Positions 56,108 through 64,000 of a stretch of 64,000 bases of DNA are shown piece by piece. The number at the start of each line of letters is the position of its first letter. Positions within the stretch are counted from its first letter, which is position 1. A model generated the notes under the pieces. It ran no database searches, had not been told where the DNA came from, and saw only the letters and a list, made by a program, of their open reading frames with translations. Source of the DNA: Nocardia asteroides (GTDB lineage: Bacteria; Actinomycetota; Actinomycetes; Mycobacteriales; Mycobacteriaceae); assembly GCF_021183625.1 (NCBI RefSeq), contig NZ_CP089214.1, positions 6,922,885-6,986,884 of the forward strand. Reading direction: 5' to 3'. The position numbers and the translations under genes were made by a program.

Positions 56108-57070
56108 ATGAGCACACGCGACACCACGGCCCTGCTCACCCAGCTGCGCGCCGTCCGTGACCTCACGCACACCGAGATCCAGATCGCCGAGACCAGGATC
56201 GCCCAGGCCAGGACCGAGGCGGTCCGGCGCGAACTCACCGAGAACGCGGAGAACGGCCGCTCCCGCGCCGCGGCGATCGAGGCCGTCATCCGCGGGCTCG
56301 GCGGCGTCCCGCAGCTGATCGGCCCGCTGCTCGGCCGCGCGACCGCCGCGGTCAAGGCGCTCGGCGAGCAGGCCCAGCCACTGGACGAGGCGCTGCTCGG
56401 CGACCTCGCCCTGGAGCATCAGCTGCTCGACCGCGCCCACTACATCAGGGCGCTCGCCACCGCCGCCGACCATCCGACGGCCGAGGCACTGGCCGACCGG
56501 CTGATCGCCGCGCACTCCGCCACGGTCGACTGGCTCGGCACCGTCCTCGCCGAGGAGGCGCTCGGCGGCCCGGCCGCGCTACGCCGCACCCCGCTGCAGG
56601 CGGCGACCGGCACCGCGGTCAAGCTGGTGAACCTGCCGGTCACCTGGTCGGCCCGGCGCATCGACCGCGCCCTGGATACGGTCCGCGGAACCAGGCCCGC
56701 CGTCGACCAGTTGCTCACCCGCGGCGCGCACGCCACCGCGGTGGCGGCGAAGGCGGCGACCGCCGCGGGCGACTCCGCGCTGCGCACCGCCGAACTGGTC
56801 ACCACCGACGAGGGCGAGGACGGCGCCGCCGAGACCGTGCACCGGGTGCGCACCGCCACCGGCCTGCTCGACCAGGACGAACTGCCCATCCCCAACTACG
56901 ACCGACTCGGCGCCACCGAGACCATCCAGGCCATCCGCGATCTCGACGAGCCCGGCGACATCCGCGCCGTCGTCGCCTACGAGGAAGCACACCGCAACCG
57001 GCACGGCGTGGTCTCCGCCGCCCAGACCCGGCTCGCGGCCATCGCCGAGGACGCCTCCGGCCTCGACTGA
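56108..57070 (+). CDS. Ferritin-like domain protein
   Basis: A 320-residue helical protein. Residues 1-160 look like a ferritin-like bundle (TEIQIAETRIAQARTEAVRRELTENAENGRSRAAAIEAV, LEHQLLDRAHYIRALATAADH), with Glu and His spaced as in that superfamily. Residues 185-240 are a long Ala-rich helix; the C-terminus has LPIPNYDRLGATETIQAI. It resembles proteins often linked to Mn-catalase genes. ATG at 56108. Confidence 0.7.
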   Translation: MSTRDTTALLTQLRAVRDLTHTEIQIAETRIAQARTEAVRRELTENAENGRSRAAAIEAVIRGLGGVPQLIGPLLGRATAAVKALGEQAQPLDEALLGDLALEHQLLDRAHYIRALATAADHPTAEALADRLIAAHSATVDWLGTVLAEEALGGPAALRRTPLQAATGTAVKLVNLPVTWSARRIDRALDTVRGTRPAVDQLLTRGAHATAVAAKAATAAGDSALRTAELVTTDEGEDGAAETVHRVRTATGLLDQDELPIPNYDRLGATETIQAIRDLDEPGDIRAVVAYEEAHRNRHGVVSAAQTRLAAIAEDASGLD

Positions 57071-57086
57071 CCAAGGAGAACGAACC

Positions 57087-57116
57087 ATGCGCTGCCCCGG
57101 GGAGATTCGATCATGA
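57087..57116 (+). CDS. Possible leader peptide MRCPGEIRS
   Basis: A 9-residue frame with its own AAGGAG (57073-57078) 8 bp before the ATG. Its stop TGA overlaps the ATG of the DUF1360 gene, so it could couple translation. It may be chance. Confidence 0.35.
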   Translation: MRCPGEIRS

Positions 57117-57604
57117 GTGCCGAGAACCGCCCGCTCGGCGGCTACCTCGCGACCATGATCGCGTACGGCATCCTGGTGCTCGGCACCACCCTGCTCGGCA
57201 GCGCGACCGGGCGGCGGCTGCCCCGCGGCATGAGCACGCGGGAGTTGCTCGGCACCGCGCTCGCCGCCCACAAGGTCTCGCGGCTGGTGACCAAGGGCGC
57301 GGTCACCGCCCCCGTCCGGGCCCCGTTCACCCGCCCGACCGGCGAGGACGCCGGCCCGGGCGAGGTGAGCGAGGCCCCGAAGGCGCGGACCGGGCTCCGG
57401 CACAGCGTGGGCGAGCTGCTCAGCTGCCCCTTCTGCCTCGACGTCTGGGTGATCACCGGCTTCACCATCGGCCACGTCTTCGCCCCGCATGCCACCCGCC
57501 TCGTCACCGACGCCGTCGCCGCCCTCGCGGGCGCGGACTTCCTGCACCTGGCCTACGCCACCGCGCAGCAGATCGCCGAGGGCGAGATTCCGCTCGCCGC
57601 CTGA
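57113..57604 (+). CDS. DUF1360 protein
   Basis: A 163-residue protein with membrane segments at both ends. The signature GELLSCPFCLDVWVITGFTIG gives two Cys in C-P-F-C. DUF1360 proteins resemble sporulation-related YkvI/YjbE-like small membrane proteins of unknown function. ATG at 57113, coupled to the small frame at 57087. It is the last gene of the stress block. Confidence 0.72.
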   Translation: MSAENRPLGGYLATMIAYGILVLGTTLLGSATGRRLPRGMSTRELLGTALAAHKVSRLVTKGAVTAPVRAPFTRPTGEDAGPGEVSEAPKARTGLRHSVGELLSCPFCLDVWVITGFTIGHVFAPHATRLVTDAVAALAGADFLHLAYATAQQIAEGEIPLAA

Positions 57605-57672
57605 CAGCTGCCCCATTTTCGCCCGTGCCCAGCCATGTCCGGAAGTACTCCTCGACGCAGAGGAGAATGGCA

Positions 57673-57719
57673 TTGACGCTGGAGGAAAGCGTTGTTACCG
57701 TACTGAGCACCGCACGGTA
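57673..57719 (+). promoter_or_regulatory. Promoter and inverted repeat before the monooxygenase
   Basis: TTGACG (57673-57678) is 17 bp before TACCGT (57696-57701). TACCGT pairs with ACGGTA at 57714-57719 as a 6+12+6 inverted repeat, so an operator may overlap the -10 site. Confidence 0.45.
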
Positions 57720-57753
57720 GGTGTCGGTTCAGCGCGCACTTCAGGGGCACTCC

Positions 57754-59583
57754 ATGACCAGTACTCTCGATGCCACAACCGATCCGGCGCTCGACGGAGC
57801 CCGGCTATGGCTGGCAGCCCTCGACGAGGCCTTCGCGTCCCGTGACCGGAGCCGATTCGAGGGGCTGTTCCTCGAGGAGAGCTTCTATCGCGATCTGGGA
57901 GCGCTCACCTGGAACTTCCGGCAGGCCGCCGGTCGCGACAACCTGATCGACCTGATCCTCGGCAGTATCGACGGCGTCAACCCGCGCGACTTCCGCGTCG
58001 ACGAGAACAAGCCGACCGTGCCCGCGCTCACGCAGGAGGAAGGCGGGCCGCGGGTCATCGAGGTCTTCCTCGCCTTCGACGTCGACGCCGGGACCGCCGA
58101 CGGCCTCGCCTACCTCGTCGAGGACGCCACCGCGCCCGCGGGCTGGCGCGCCGTCAACCTGCTCACCCGCATCGAGGGGCTGCGCGATCACGCGCCGCAC
58201 TGGCCGCGCCGCGACCGCTTCGACGACACCCACCCCGATGTCCGCTGGTCCGAGCACCGCGACCGCGAGTCGAGCTTCACCGACTCCGACCCGGACGTGC
58301 TGCTGGTCGGCGGCGGCCAGTTCGGCGTGATGATGGCGGCGCACCTGAACCGGCTCGGCGTGCCGAACGTGGTGATCGACAAGCACGAGCGGGTCGGCGA
58401 CACGTGGCGCAAGCGCTACGAGTCGCTGCTGCTGCACCAGCCGCACGGCATGCTCTACTTCCCGTTCCTGAAGTTCCCCGACAGCTACCCCGAGTACATC
58501 CCGAAGGACAAGTTCGCGAACTGGTTCGAGGCGTACGTCGAGGCGCTCGACATCAACTTCTGGACGTCGTCGGAGTTCGAGGGCGGCACCTACGACGAGA
58601 CATCCGGCCGCTGGACCGTCCGGATCGCGCAGGCCGACGGCTCGGTGCGGGAGCTGCGCCCGAAGCATGTCGTGCTGACCACCGGCGGCAGCCAGAAGCC
58701 GCGCATCCCCGACATCGCCGGGCTGCCCGACTTCGCCGGCGAGGTCGTGCACTCCAGCAAGTTCGTGGACGGCAAGCACTACGCGGGCAAGAACGTCCTG
58801 GTCGTCGGCACCGGGACGAGCGGCCACGACATCGCGCTCGACATCCACAAGCAGGGCGGCATATCCACGATCCTGCAGCGTTCGCCCGCGATCGTGCTCG
58901 ACATCGAGACCGCGAACCTCTCCTACGCGCCCTACAACCCGCGCGACATCCCGGTCGAGCTGATCGACATCCGGTTCATGTCGGGCATGGTGTACCCGCA
59001 GCTCAAGCAGAACTTCATCGCGCAGACCAAGATCGGTGACGACATCGATAAGGAGCTGCACGACCGCCTGCGCGCGGCGGGCATGAAGATCGGCTCCGGC
59101 CCCGAGGACACCGGCTTCTTCTACAGCTACTTCCTCACCGGCGGCGGCTACTACCTGGACGTCGGCGCGTCGCAGCGAATCATCGACGGCGATATCGGGA
59201 TCGTGCAGACCGACGACGTCGAGACCTTCACCGCGACCGGCGTCCGGCTGAAGAACGGCGAGGAGCTTCCCCTCGACGCCGTGATCCTGGCGACCGGCTA
59301 CGAGCCCATCGAGACCGCGATCGAGGAGTGGTTCGGCGCCGAGGTGCGCGAGAAGGTCGGCAAGGTCTGGGGCTTCGGCACCGACGGCGAGATCAACAAT
59401 GTCTGGAAGCCGACCCCGCAGGACGGGCTGTGGATCATGCTCGGCGCGGTCGCGCAGGCCCGGTGGTACACCCCGACCACCTCGCTGCTGATCAAGGCGT
59501 ACATCGAGAACCTCGTCCCGCGGGAGTTCCTGGCCGAGGGGCACCCGTCGCGGACGCCGAAGGAGCAGATCGTCGAGATCTGA
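57754..59583 (+). CDS. Flavin-containing monooxygenase with N-terminal NTF2-like domain
   Basis: A 609-residue protein. Residues 10-150 form a SnoaL/NTF2-like domain (WLAALDEAFASRDRSRFEGLFLEESFYRDLGALTWNFR). Then a monooxygenase: FAD site LLVGGGQFGVMMA near 182, DKHERVGDTWRKRY, NADPH site VVGTGTSGHDIALDI, and LATGYEPIETAI near the end. Members with this fusion occur in actinobacteria and proteobacteria. ATG at 57754; a strong terminator follows at 59596. Substrate unknown. Confidence 0.87.
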   Translation: MTSTLDATTDPALDGARLWLAALDEAFASRDRSRFEGLFLEESFYRDLGALTWNFRQAAGRDNLIDLILGSIDGVNPRDFRVDENKPTVPALTQEEGGPRVIEVFLAFDVDAGTADGLAYLVEDATAPAGWRAVNLLTRIEGLRDHAPHWPRRDRFDDTHPDVRWSEHRDRESSFTDSDPDVLLVGGGQFGVMMAAHLNRLGVPNVVIDKHERVGDTWRKRYESLLLHQPHGMLYFPFLKFPDSYPEYIPKDKFANWFEAYVEALDINFWTSSEFEGGTYDETSGRWTVRIAQADGSVRELRPKHVVLTTGGSQKPRIPDIAGLPDFAGEVVHSSKFVDGKHYAGKNVLVVGTGTSGHDIALDIHKQGGISTILQRSPAIVLDIETANLSYAPYNPRDIPVELIDIRFMSGMVYPQLKQNFIAQTKIGDDIDKELHDRLRAAGMKIGSGPEDTGFFYSYFLTGGGYYLDVGASQRIIDGDIGIVQTDDVETFTATGVRLKNGEELPLDAVILATGYEPIETAIEEWFGAEVREKVGKVWGFGTDGEINNVWKPTPQDGLWIMLGAVAQARWYTPTTSLLIKAYIENLVPREFLAEGHPSRTPKEQIVEI

Positions 59584-59595
59584 CGCCGTGACCAT

Positions 59596-59629
59596 GCGCG
59601 GACCCGGGCCCATCGGCCCGGGTCCGCGC
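59596..59629. terminator. Perfect 15-bp hairpin terminator
   Basis: GCGCGGACCCGGGCC-CATC-GGCCCGGGTCCGCGC, 12 bp after the monooxygenase stop. The 4-nt loop and stem strength make it a clear intrinsic terminator, though without a T-run. Confidence 0.85.
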
Positions 59630-59681
59630 TGATCTGCGTGTCGGGGTCCCGCGCGCGCCCGGTTCGTGGCATACCTGAGGG

Positions 59682-60647
59682 ATGGCCCACTACCGCAGCC
59701 TCGGCGACGTGCCGCCGAAGCGGCACACCCAGCACCGGGATGCGAGCGGCGCGCTCTACGCCGAGGAGCTGATGGGCGAGGAGGGGTTCGCCGGGGACTC
59801 CTCGCTGCTCTACCACCGCGGCAGCCCGTCGGCCATCACCGCGGCCGAGGTGTGGGAGCCGCCCGAGCAGGCGACCGTGCCCAACCACCCGCTCAAACCG
59901 CGGCACCTCCGGCTGCACGAGCTGTTTCCCGACCCCGCCGATATCGACGTCGTCACCGGAAGGCGGCTGCTGCTCGGCAATGCCGACGTGCGGATCTCCT
60001 ACGTGGTCGCGCGCCGGGAGTCCCCGCTGTACCGGGATGCCGCCGGTGACGAGGTGGTCTTCATCGAGTCCGGCGCGGCCAGGGTGGAGACGGTCTTCGG
60101 CGCGCTCCCGGCCCGGCGTGGCGACTACGTCCTGCTGCCCGCCTCCACCACGCACCGCTGGATCCCCCTCGGCGCGGAGCCGCTGCGGGCCTACGTGATC
60201 GAGTCGAGCGGCCATATCGCGCCGCCGCACCGCTACCTCTCCCGGTCCGGGCAATTCCTGGAGCACGCGCCCTACTGCGAGCGGGATCTGCACGGACCCG
60301 CCGAGGTGCTGCTGGCTGACGGCAGCGAGGTCGAGGTGCTGGTGAAGCACCGCACCGCGCGCGGCATCGCCGGCACCCGCATGGTCTATGCCCGGCACCC
60401 GTTCGACGTCGTGGGGTGGGACGGTTGCCTGTACCCGCTGACCTTCGACATCGCGGACTTCGAGCCGATCACCGGGCGGGTGCACCAGCCGCCGCCGGTG
60501 CACCAGGTCTTCGCGGGCAGCGGTTTCGTGATCTGCAATTTCGTGCCGCGCAAGGTCGATTACCACCCGCTGGCGATCCCGGTCCCGTACTCGCACCCGG
60601 AAATGTCCGTGGGCCGCAGCAGACACACCGAGACGGCGTGTTCATAG
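59682..60647 (+). pseudogene. hmgA: Homogentisate 1,2-dioxygenase, C-terminally truncated
   Basis: The frame encodes 321 residues instead of about 380-390. The N-terminus (YRSLGDVPPKRHTQHRD) and the core up to CNFVPRKVDYHPLAIPVPYSH match actinobacterial HmgA. It then turns into unrelated PEMSVGRSRHTETACS and stops. The His of PVPYSH is the first iron ligand; the following Glu and the distal His (in the HPGGHPHGP block) are missing. Such a protein cannot bind iron normally. Homogentisate would then accumulate unless another copy exists. The break is near 60595, about 240 bp before the IS-like element. Confidence 0.85.
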
Positions 60648-60710
60648 AACGAAACAATACCGCCTGCAACACCATTCGACCACACGAGCAGCGATCGGTG
60701 CGGGGCACCG

Positions 60711-60836
60711 ATGGACCTGGCGACCGTACGGTTGCAGCGGACGCCGCCGGAGGTGGACTTCGTTGCCGATGGGAAGCGAATACTGCTGCGCGAGGCACAC
60801 TGGGCGGACGCATTTCCCGCGCCGTCGGCGAGCTAG
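60711..60836 (+). pseudogene. Gene fragment cut by the IS-like element
   Basis: A 41-codon open frame (MDLATVRLQRTPPEVDF...REAHWADAFPAPSAS) whose stop lies within the CTAG at the left end of the element. It is probably the start of a gene interrupted by insertion. Not recognised. Confidence 0.35.
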
Positions 60837-61775
60837 GTTCTGTCTCCCAATCTGCTTGAATCGCTCCGGGTGGGCCTGGTGGTGGTGCAGCATGTTCTGC
60901 TGTGACGGGGCTGGTGGTCGATCGGTATCAGGTGCTGACGGACAAGCAGTGGGAGTTGCTGTTGCCGAGTTCCGAGGGCCAGTGGGGCGCAACTTCGCCA
61001 ACAACCGGCTGGTGGTGGAAGGGATGTTGTATCGGTTGCGGACGAGTTCACCGTGGCGGGATCTACCGCCGGTGTTCGGGCCGTGGCAGACGGTGTGGAA
61101 ACGGTATCGCCGCGGACGGGACGTGGGATCGGGTGCTGACCGCACTGCTGGCGCTGGCCGATTCGACCGGGAATCTGAATTGGGTGACCTCGATCGATTC
61201 CACGATCGTGCGGGTGCACCAGCACGGTGGCGGGGCCCGGCGCGACTCGGTGGGTGGGCTATGAACCCGCTGATCAAGCGATCGGACGCTCACGCGGTGG
61301 GTTGACGACCAAGGTCCACTTGGTCGCAGAGGGCCGCGGGCGCGGCCTGGCCGTGGCTATGACGCCGGGGCAGGCCGGCGATTCCCCGATGCTGGCGCGG
61401 TTGCTCGACGTGGTCGCGGTGCCGCGCTTGTCCGGTGGCCCGCCCCGGCGCACTCCGCAGGTGGTGATCGCCGATAAAGCGTATTCCTCGGCTGCCACGC
61501 GGGCACTGTTGCGGCGCAGGGGTATCCGCACCGTCATCCCGGAGCGGTCCGATCAGATCGCCCACCGCAAACGCCGCGGCAGCCACGGTGGACGACCACC
61601 GAGCTTCGACCGGCACACCTACAAACGGCGCAACGTCGTCGAACGGGCCTTCAACAGGGCCACGCACTGGCGCGCGGTCGCCACCCGGTACGACAAGCTG
61701 GCCATCACCTACCGCAGCGGGGTCGTGCTGGCCCTGATCATCGAATGGCTGAAGGCATGAGGAGACACAACCTAG
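60833..61775 (+). mobile_element. IS5-family insertion element (degenerate)
   Basis: About 943 bp bounded by inverted repeats CTAGGTTCTGTCTCC (60833-60847) and GGAGACACAACCTAG (61761-61775), identical at 14 of 15 positions. The outer CTAG may be the duplicated target (IS5/IS427 groups use YTAR/CTAG-like targets). It carries a transposase broken by several frameshifts. Insertion has cut the genes on both sides. Confidence 0.82.
60902..61760 (+). pseudogene. IS5-family DDE transposase, frameshifted
   Basis: Pieces in three frames make up one transposase: LVVDRYQVLTDKQWELLLP (frame of 60902), then NRLVVEGMLYRLRTSSPWRD and GPWQTVWKRYRR in the next frame, then DGTWDRVLTALLALAD and NWVTSIDSTIVRVHQHG back in the first. 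NPLIKRSD and GRSRGGLTTKVHLVAEG lie in still other frames, up to RNVVERAFNRATHWRAVATRYDKLA. At least four shifts separate them. The D..D..E set is present across pieces (SIDST, ADKAYSS, VVERAFN). The number of shifts exceeds the one programmed shift used by this IS group, so it is inactive. Confidence 0.85.
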
Positions 61776-62803
61776 GAATGCTGACCCAGGCATGCAGGTC
61801 CACACTCGCAGGTCACAGCCGCACGTCCGGAAGGTGGCGATGAGGCGGGCCGCTGGCAGCGCCTGGCCTCGTCGCCCATTCGATAGCGCACCAGCGGCAC
61901 CGGGCCCGCGGGGGCGCAGTGCAACCTGCCTGTATCGTCGGTCTCGGTGTAGCGGTAGTGCGGATCGACTTCGACGAGGATCGGCAGTGCCTGACCCGCG
62001 CCGAAGAGTTGCTCCCGCAGTCGGGGGTCGGACGCCGCGAGTCGGCGCACCACTATCGTACTCGGCATGTCGTGCTCCACTAACCCCACATCGGCGATAC
62101 TGCTGATCAGATAGGTGTCGGTGGGCTTGCCGGGCTTCGCGATCAGCTTGAGTAGTCGCTCCCGCCAACGCTCGCTGATGTTCTCGCCCGACAGAAGGAT
62201 CTTCAGGTCCTGGCTCAGCACCGCCGGGCCCGCGCCGTCGAGGACATCGCGCACGAACGGCGGGTAGCCGAAGATCACCACCTGGTCGTACGCGGGGCCG
62301 AGCGCGGCGATATCCGCGCGGACGGCCTCGGGATTCGGCCCCGGTGTCACCATCGAGATGGGAAAGCCCCGCGTGGCAAGTGCCTCCAGACAGGAGACGG
62401 TGTTGTTGTCGCCAACCCAGTTGCTCATCGCGAAGGTCACTACGACCAGCGTAGAGCGCTCGTGCGCGCGGATTCGGCGCAGGATGCGCCCGTGCAAAGT
62501 GCTGCCCTGTGTGCGGGATTCGGCACCGCGTGCTCGGTGGAGTGCGCGTCCGGTGCGGCCGGCGTTGCGCGACCAGAACGCAGCCCCGGTCGGCGCACCG
62601 TCGGACATCGGTTCGTGGCGGGGGCACCTCGCTAGGTAGCGTGGCTCTATGCTCGGCAGCAGAGCGAAATCCGCCGGAGGTCGGATATCGTGGGGATCGA
62701 TCTCGTGCTCGGCCAGGAAGTGGGCGTAGGCGGGTACGGGCGCGGCGGCGAGCTGGAGTGCCCGCAGTGCACGGGCGAATCCGGGCGGTGTGATTCGGGA
62801 CAT
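61772..62803 (-). pseudogene. Adenylate-forming (phenylacetate-CoA ligase-like) enzyme, 3' end lost
   Basis: ATG at 62803 has AGGAGT 6 bp upstream. Residues up to about 300 resemble PaaK-like ligases: FALLPSIEPRYLA, LSGENISERWRERLL, DTYLISSIADVGLVEHD, and VPLVRYRMGDEA. The nucleotide-binding loop (normally S/T-S-G-T/S-T-G) reads WSRNAGRTGRA, so it is degenerate. After GDEA the frame changes and runs into the stop inside the right repeat of the element. The C-terminal domain of about 100 residues is missing. Non-functional. Confidence 0.72.
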
Positions 62804-63229
62804 CGGTACTCCTGTCGTCGTGCGGCGCACACGAGCGCACGCATCGGGCACACCTCGTCCCTGGATGTCGCTTGGGCGTCCTCGGCGTGCACGCCGGCGC
62901 GAATCCAGCCGAGGCCGCCGACTGGTTGCGGACCGGGTTCTGGGAGCCACTCCAGCTCCGGCTCGCCGGGGATGAGTACGGGTCTACCAGATTGAGCGCG
63001 ACCAGCCCACCCCTGCCCGCAGCGCAGCGCCCCACAGTGTCAGCGCGGCCTGTCCTCACCGGGAGCGGCCGGAGCGGTCGGCCTACCCGTCGAGTTCCAA
63101 GCTGGCCCGCCCCACCCGTCAACTATTCGCGCTTCAACACCTCGGTCGCAGACAACACCGGAACATTGCCGACTGAACGACCGATCCTCGGGAGGTGACA
63201 CCCTTGCGTAGATCGGCGAAGATAGGCCC
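62804..63229. other. Gene-poor region beside the decayed locus, 426 bp
   Basis: No convincing gene. The plus strand has a short frame (GVLGVHAGANPAEAADWLRTGFW) I cannot place, perhaps another relic. GC falls toward the right. Confidence 0.4.
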
Positions 63230-64000
63230 GTGCCCGAACTGCATGACGACCTTTACAGCGTTCTGCCGCGTCCATTGGCGATCGAGCTTCTTAACCGCCT
63301 TCTGCCGGGTGTGGGCTGGGATCATGCGGTAGATCCAGGATATCTTCGAGCGAGGGGGTTGTCAGCCTATCGAATCGGTGAAAGCACTGTTGCTGAGGCT
63401 CTCGCTGCGGATCATAATTTGTGCACTGTAGTCGGTGTGAGCGCGTTGCGCGACAGCGATTTCCGGGGGAAGATTCTTCGATCTGACGGACCCCTCGTCG
63501 TCTCGCTGATGGAGGGTTGCACTCAGGAGTTCTGCGAGGCGTTAATGCGCGCATCATCCGACGCCGCAGAAGAGCAGTATGCATGGAAGATCGATCTTCT
63601 AGCCTGGGCGAAGCGAGAACACTCCATTCCAGGACTGCGGACCGCATCCGACGTAGCTGAAGGTTTGAGCGCCGGTCTGGCTACAGCCGAATACCACAAA
63701 CTCGAGGCCAGCAGCAGGAGAACACGGGACTTGCCCCCGGACGTGAATGATCTCTCCTGTGACACCGCCCGGGTCGTCGCCTCTGCCGTCGCGTGCCAGC
63801 ATCTGAATCGACGCGGTCTCGGAGTGGCGGGCCTCGGAATACGGCGACATTTCCACGAGATAGTGCAACGTCATCCAAGTGCCTGGGTGGAAGCCTTAGA
63901 GTGGCTGCTGCTGATCCTCGATCCTCGATCCGAAGAGATCGTCGACGGGACGATCATTGCGTTGGGACAGTCGCAGGATGTTGCCGCAGCGCTGATCGAA
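63230..64000 (+). CDS. Hypothetical protein, low GC, runs off the window
   Basis: An open frame of 257 codons to the window edge. GTG at 63230 is the only start after the in-frame stop at 63209-63211. It begins VPELHDDLYSVLPRPLAIELL; later segments DAAEEQYAWKIDLLAWAKREH and EYHKLEASSRRTRDLPPD are helical and charged. GC is clearly below the rest of the window, with many A/T third positions, which suggests recent transfer. Not recognised; no signal peptide or membrane helix. Confidence 0.6.
   Translation, partial: MPELHDDLYSVLPRPLAIELLNRLLPGVGWDHAVDPGYLRARGLSAYRIGESTVAEALAADHNLCTVVGVSALRDSDFRGKILRSDGPLVVSLMEGCTQEFCEALMRASSDAAEEQYAWKIDLLAWAKREHSIPGLRTASDVAEGLSAGLATAEYHKLEASSRRTRDLPPDVNDLSCDTARVVASAVACQHLNRRGLGVAGLGIRRHFHEIVQRHPSAWVEALEWLLLILDPRSEEIVDGTIIALGQSQDVAAALIE

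Noticed and set aside
62872..63198. Plus-strand frame with ADWLRTGFWEPLQLRLAG
   Set aside because: No start with a ribosome site, no recognised family, and it is within decayed DNA.

Overview
The window is chromosomal DNA of a high-GC actinomycete. Codon third positions are almost all G/C, GTG starts are common, and many genes overlap by 4 bp (ATGA or GTGA). The gene content is typical of Nocardia and its mycolic-acid relatives: acyl-CoA dehydrogenases, crotonases, a mycofactocin-type SDR, flavin monooxygenases, many TetR regulators, a DesA3-like desaturase and an actinobacterial SigF-type sigma factor. Genus assignment is inference. No rRNA, tRNA or CRISPR array was seen.

Layout. 1-7800: lipid and carboxylate catabolism (amidohydrolase, type III CoA-transferase and double crotonase in one operon; an MFS exporter with its TetR; a phosphotransferase and acyl-CoA dehydrogenase pair of the ACAD10/11 kind). 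8000-10142: small proteins and a stand-alone MurE-like ligase. 10118-14924: a TetR regulon of HSL-type esterase, GXWXG-like protein, SDR and Baeyer-Villiger-type monooxygenase. 14915-17507: SGNH hydrolase, MFS exporter and HxlR regulator. 17529-21006: TauD dioxygenase with an acyl-CoA-dehydrogenase-like protein, then an ArsR/SRPBCC cassette. 21117-31509: Tat-exported FAD oxidoreductase, orphan receiver, ECF sigma with a YCII protein, MFS pumps, a mycofactocin-type SDR, a hydrolase, and TetR genes with visible operators. 31654-40409: accessory genes (ankyrin protein, relics, hydrolases, MocR/EamA pair, unknowns).

40457-57604 reads as a stress and signalling block. A soluble hybrid histidine kinase with six 92-residue HAMP units is translationally coupled to an ANTAR-GAF-PAS-PAS-PP2C phosphatase. 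Small membrane and disordered stress-type proteins, a fatty-acid desaturase and a SigF-type sigma factor follow. An AraC regulator, a DUF2231 membrane protein, a hemerythrin-like protein, Mn-catalase, a ferritin-like protein and a DUF1360 protein complete it. The phosphatase, sigma factor and oxidative-stress enzymes fit a partner-switching general stress response, but no anti-sigma factor or antagonist gene is in the window.

The right end (59682-64000) is decaying. Homogentisate dioxygenase has lost its C-terminal iron site. An IS5-type element with several frameshifts, ending in CTAG-flanked inverted repeats, abuts a truncated adenylate-forming gene. The last gene has clearly lower GC than the rest. 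Throughout, the clearest regulatory signals are paired palindromes next to TetR, HxlR and ArsR genes, and these give testable regulons.
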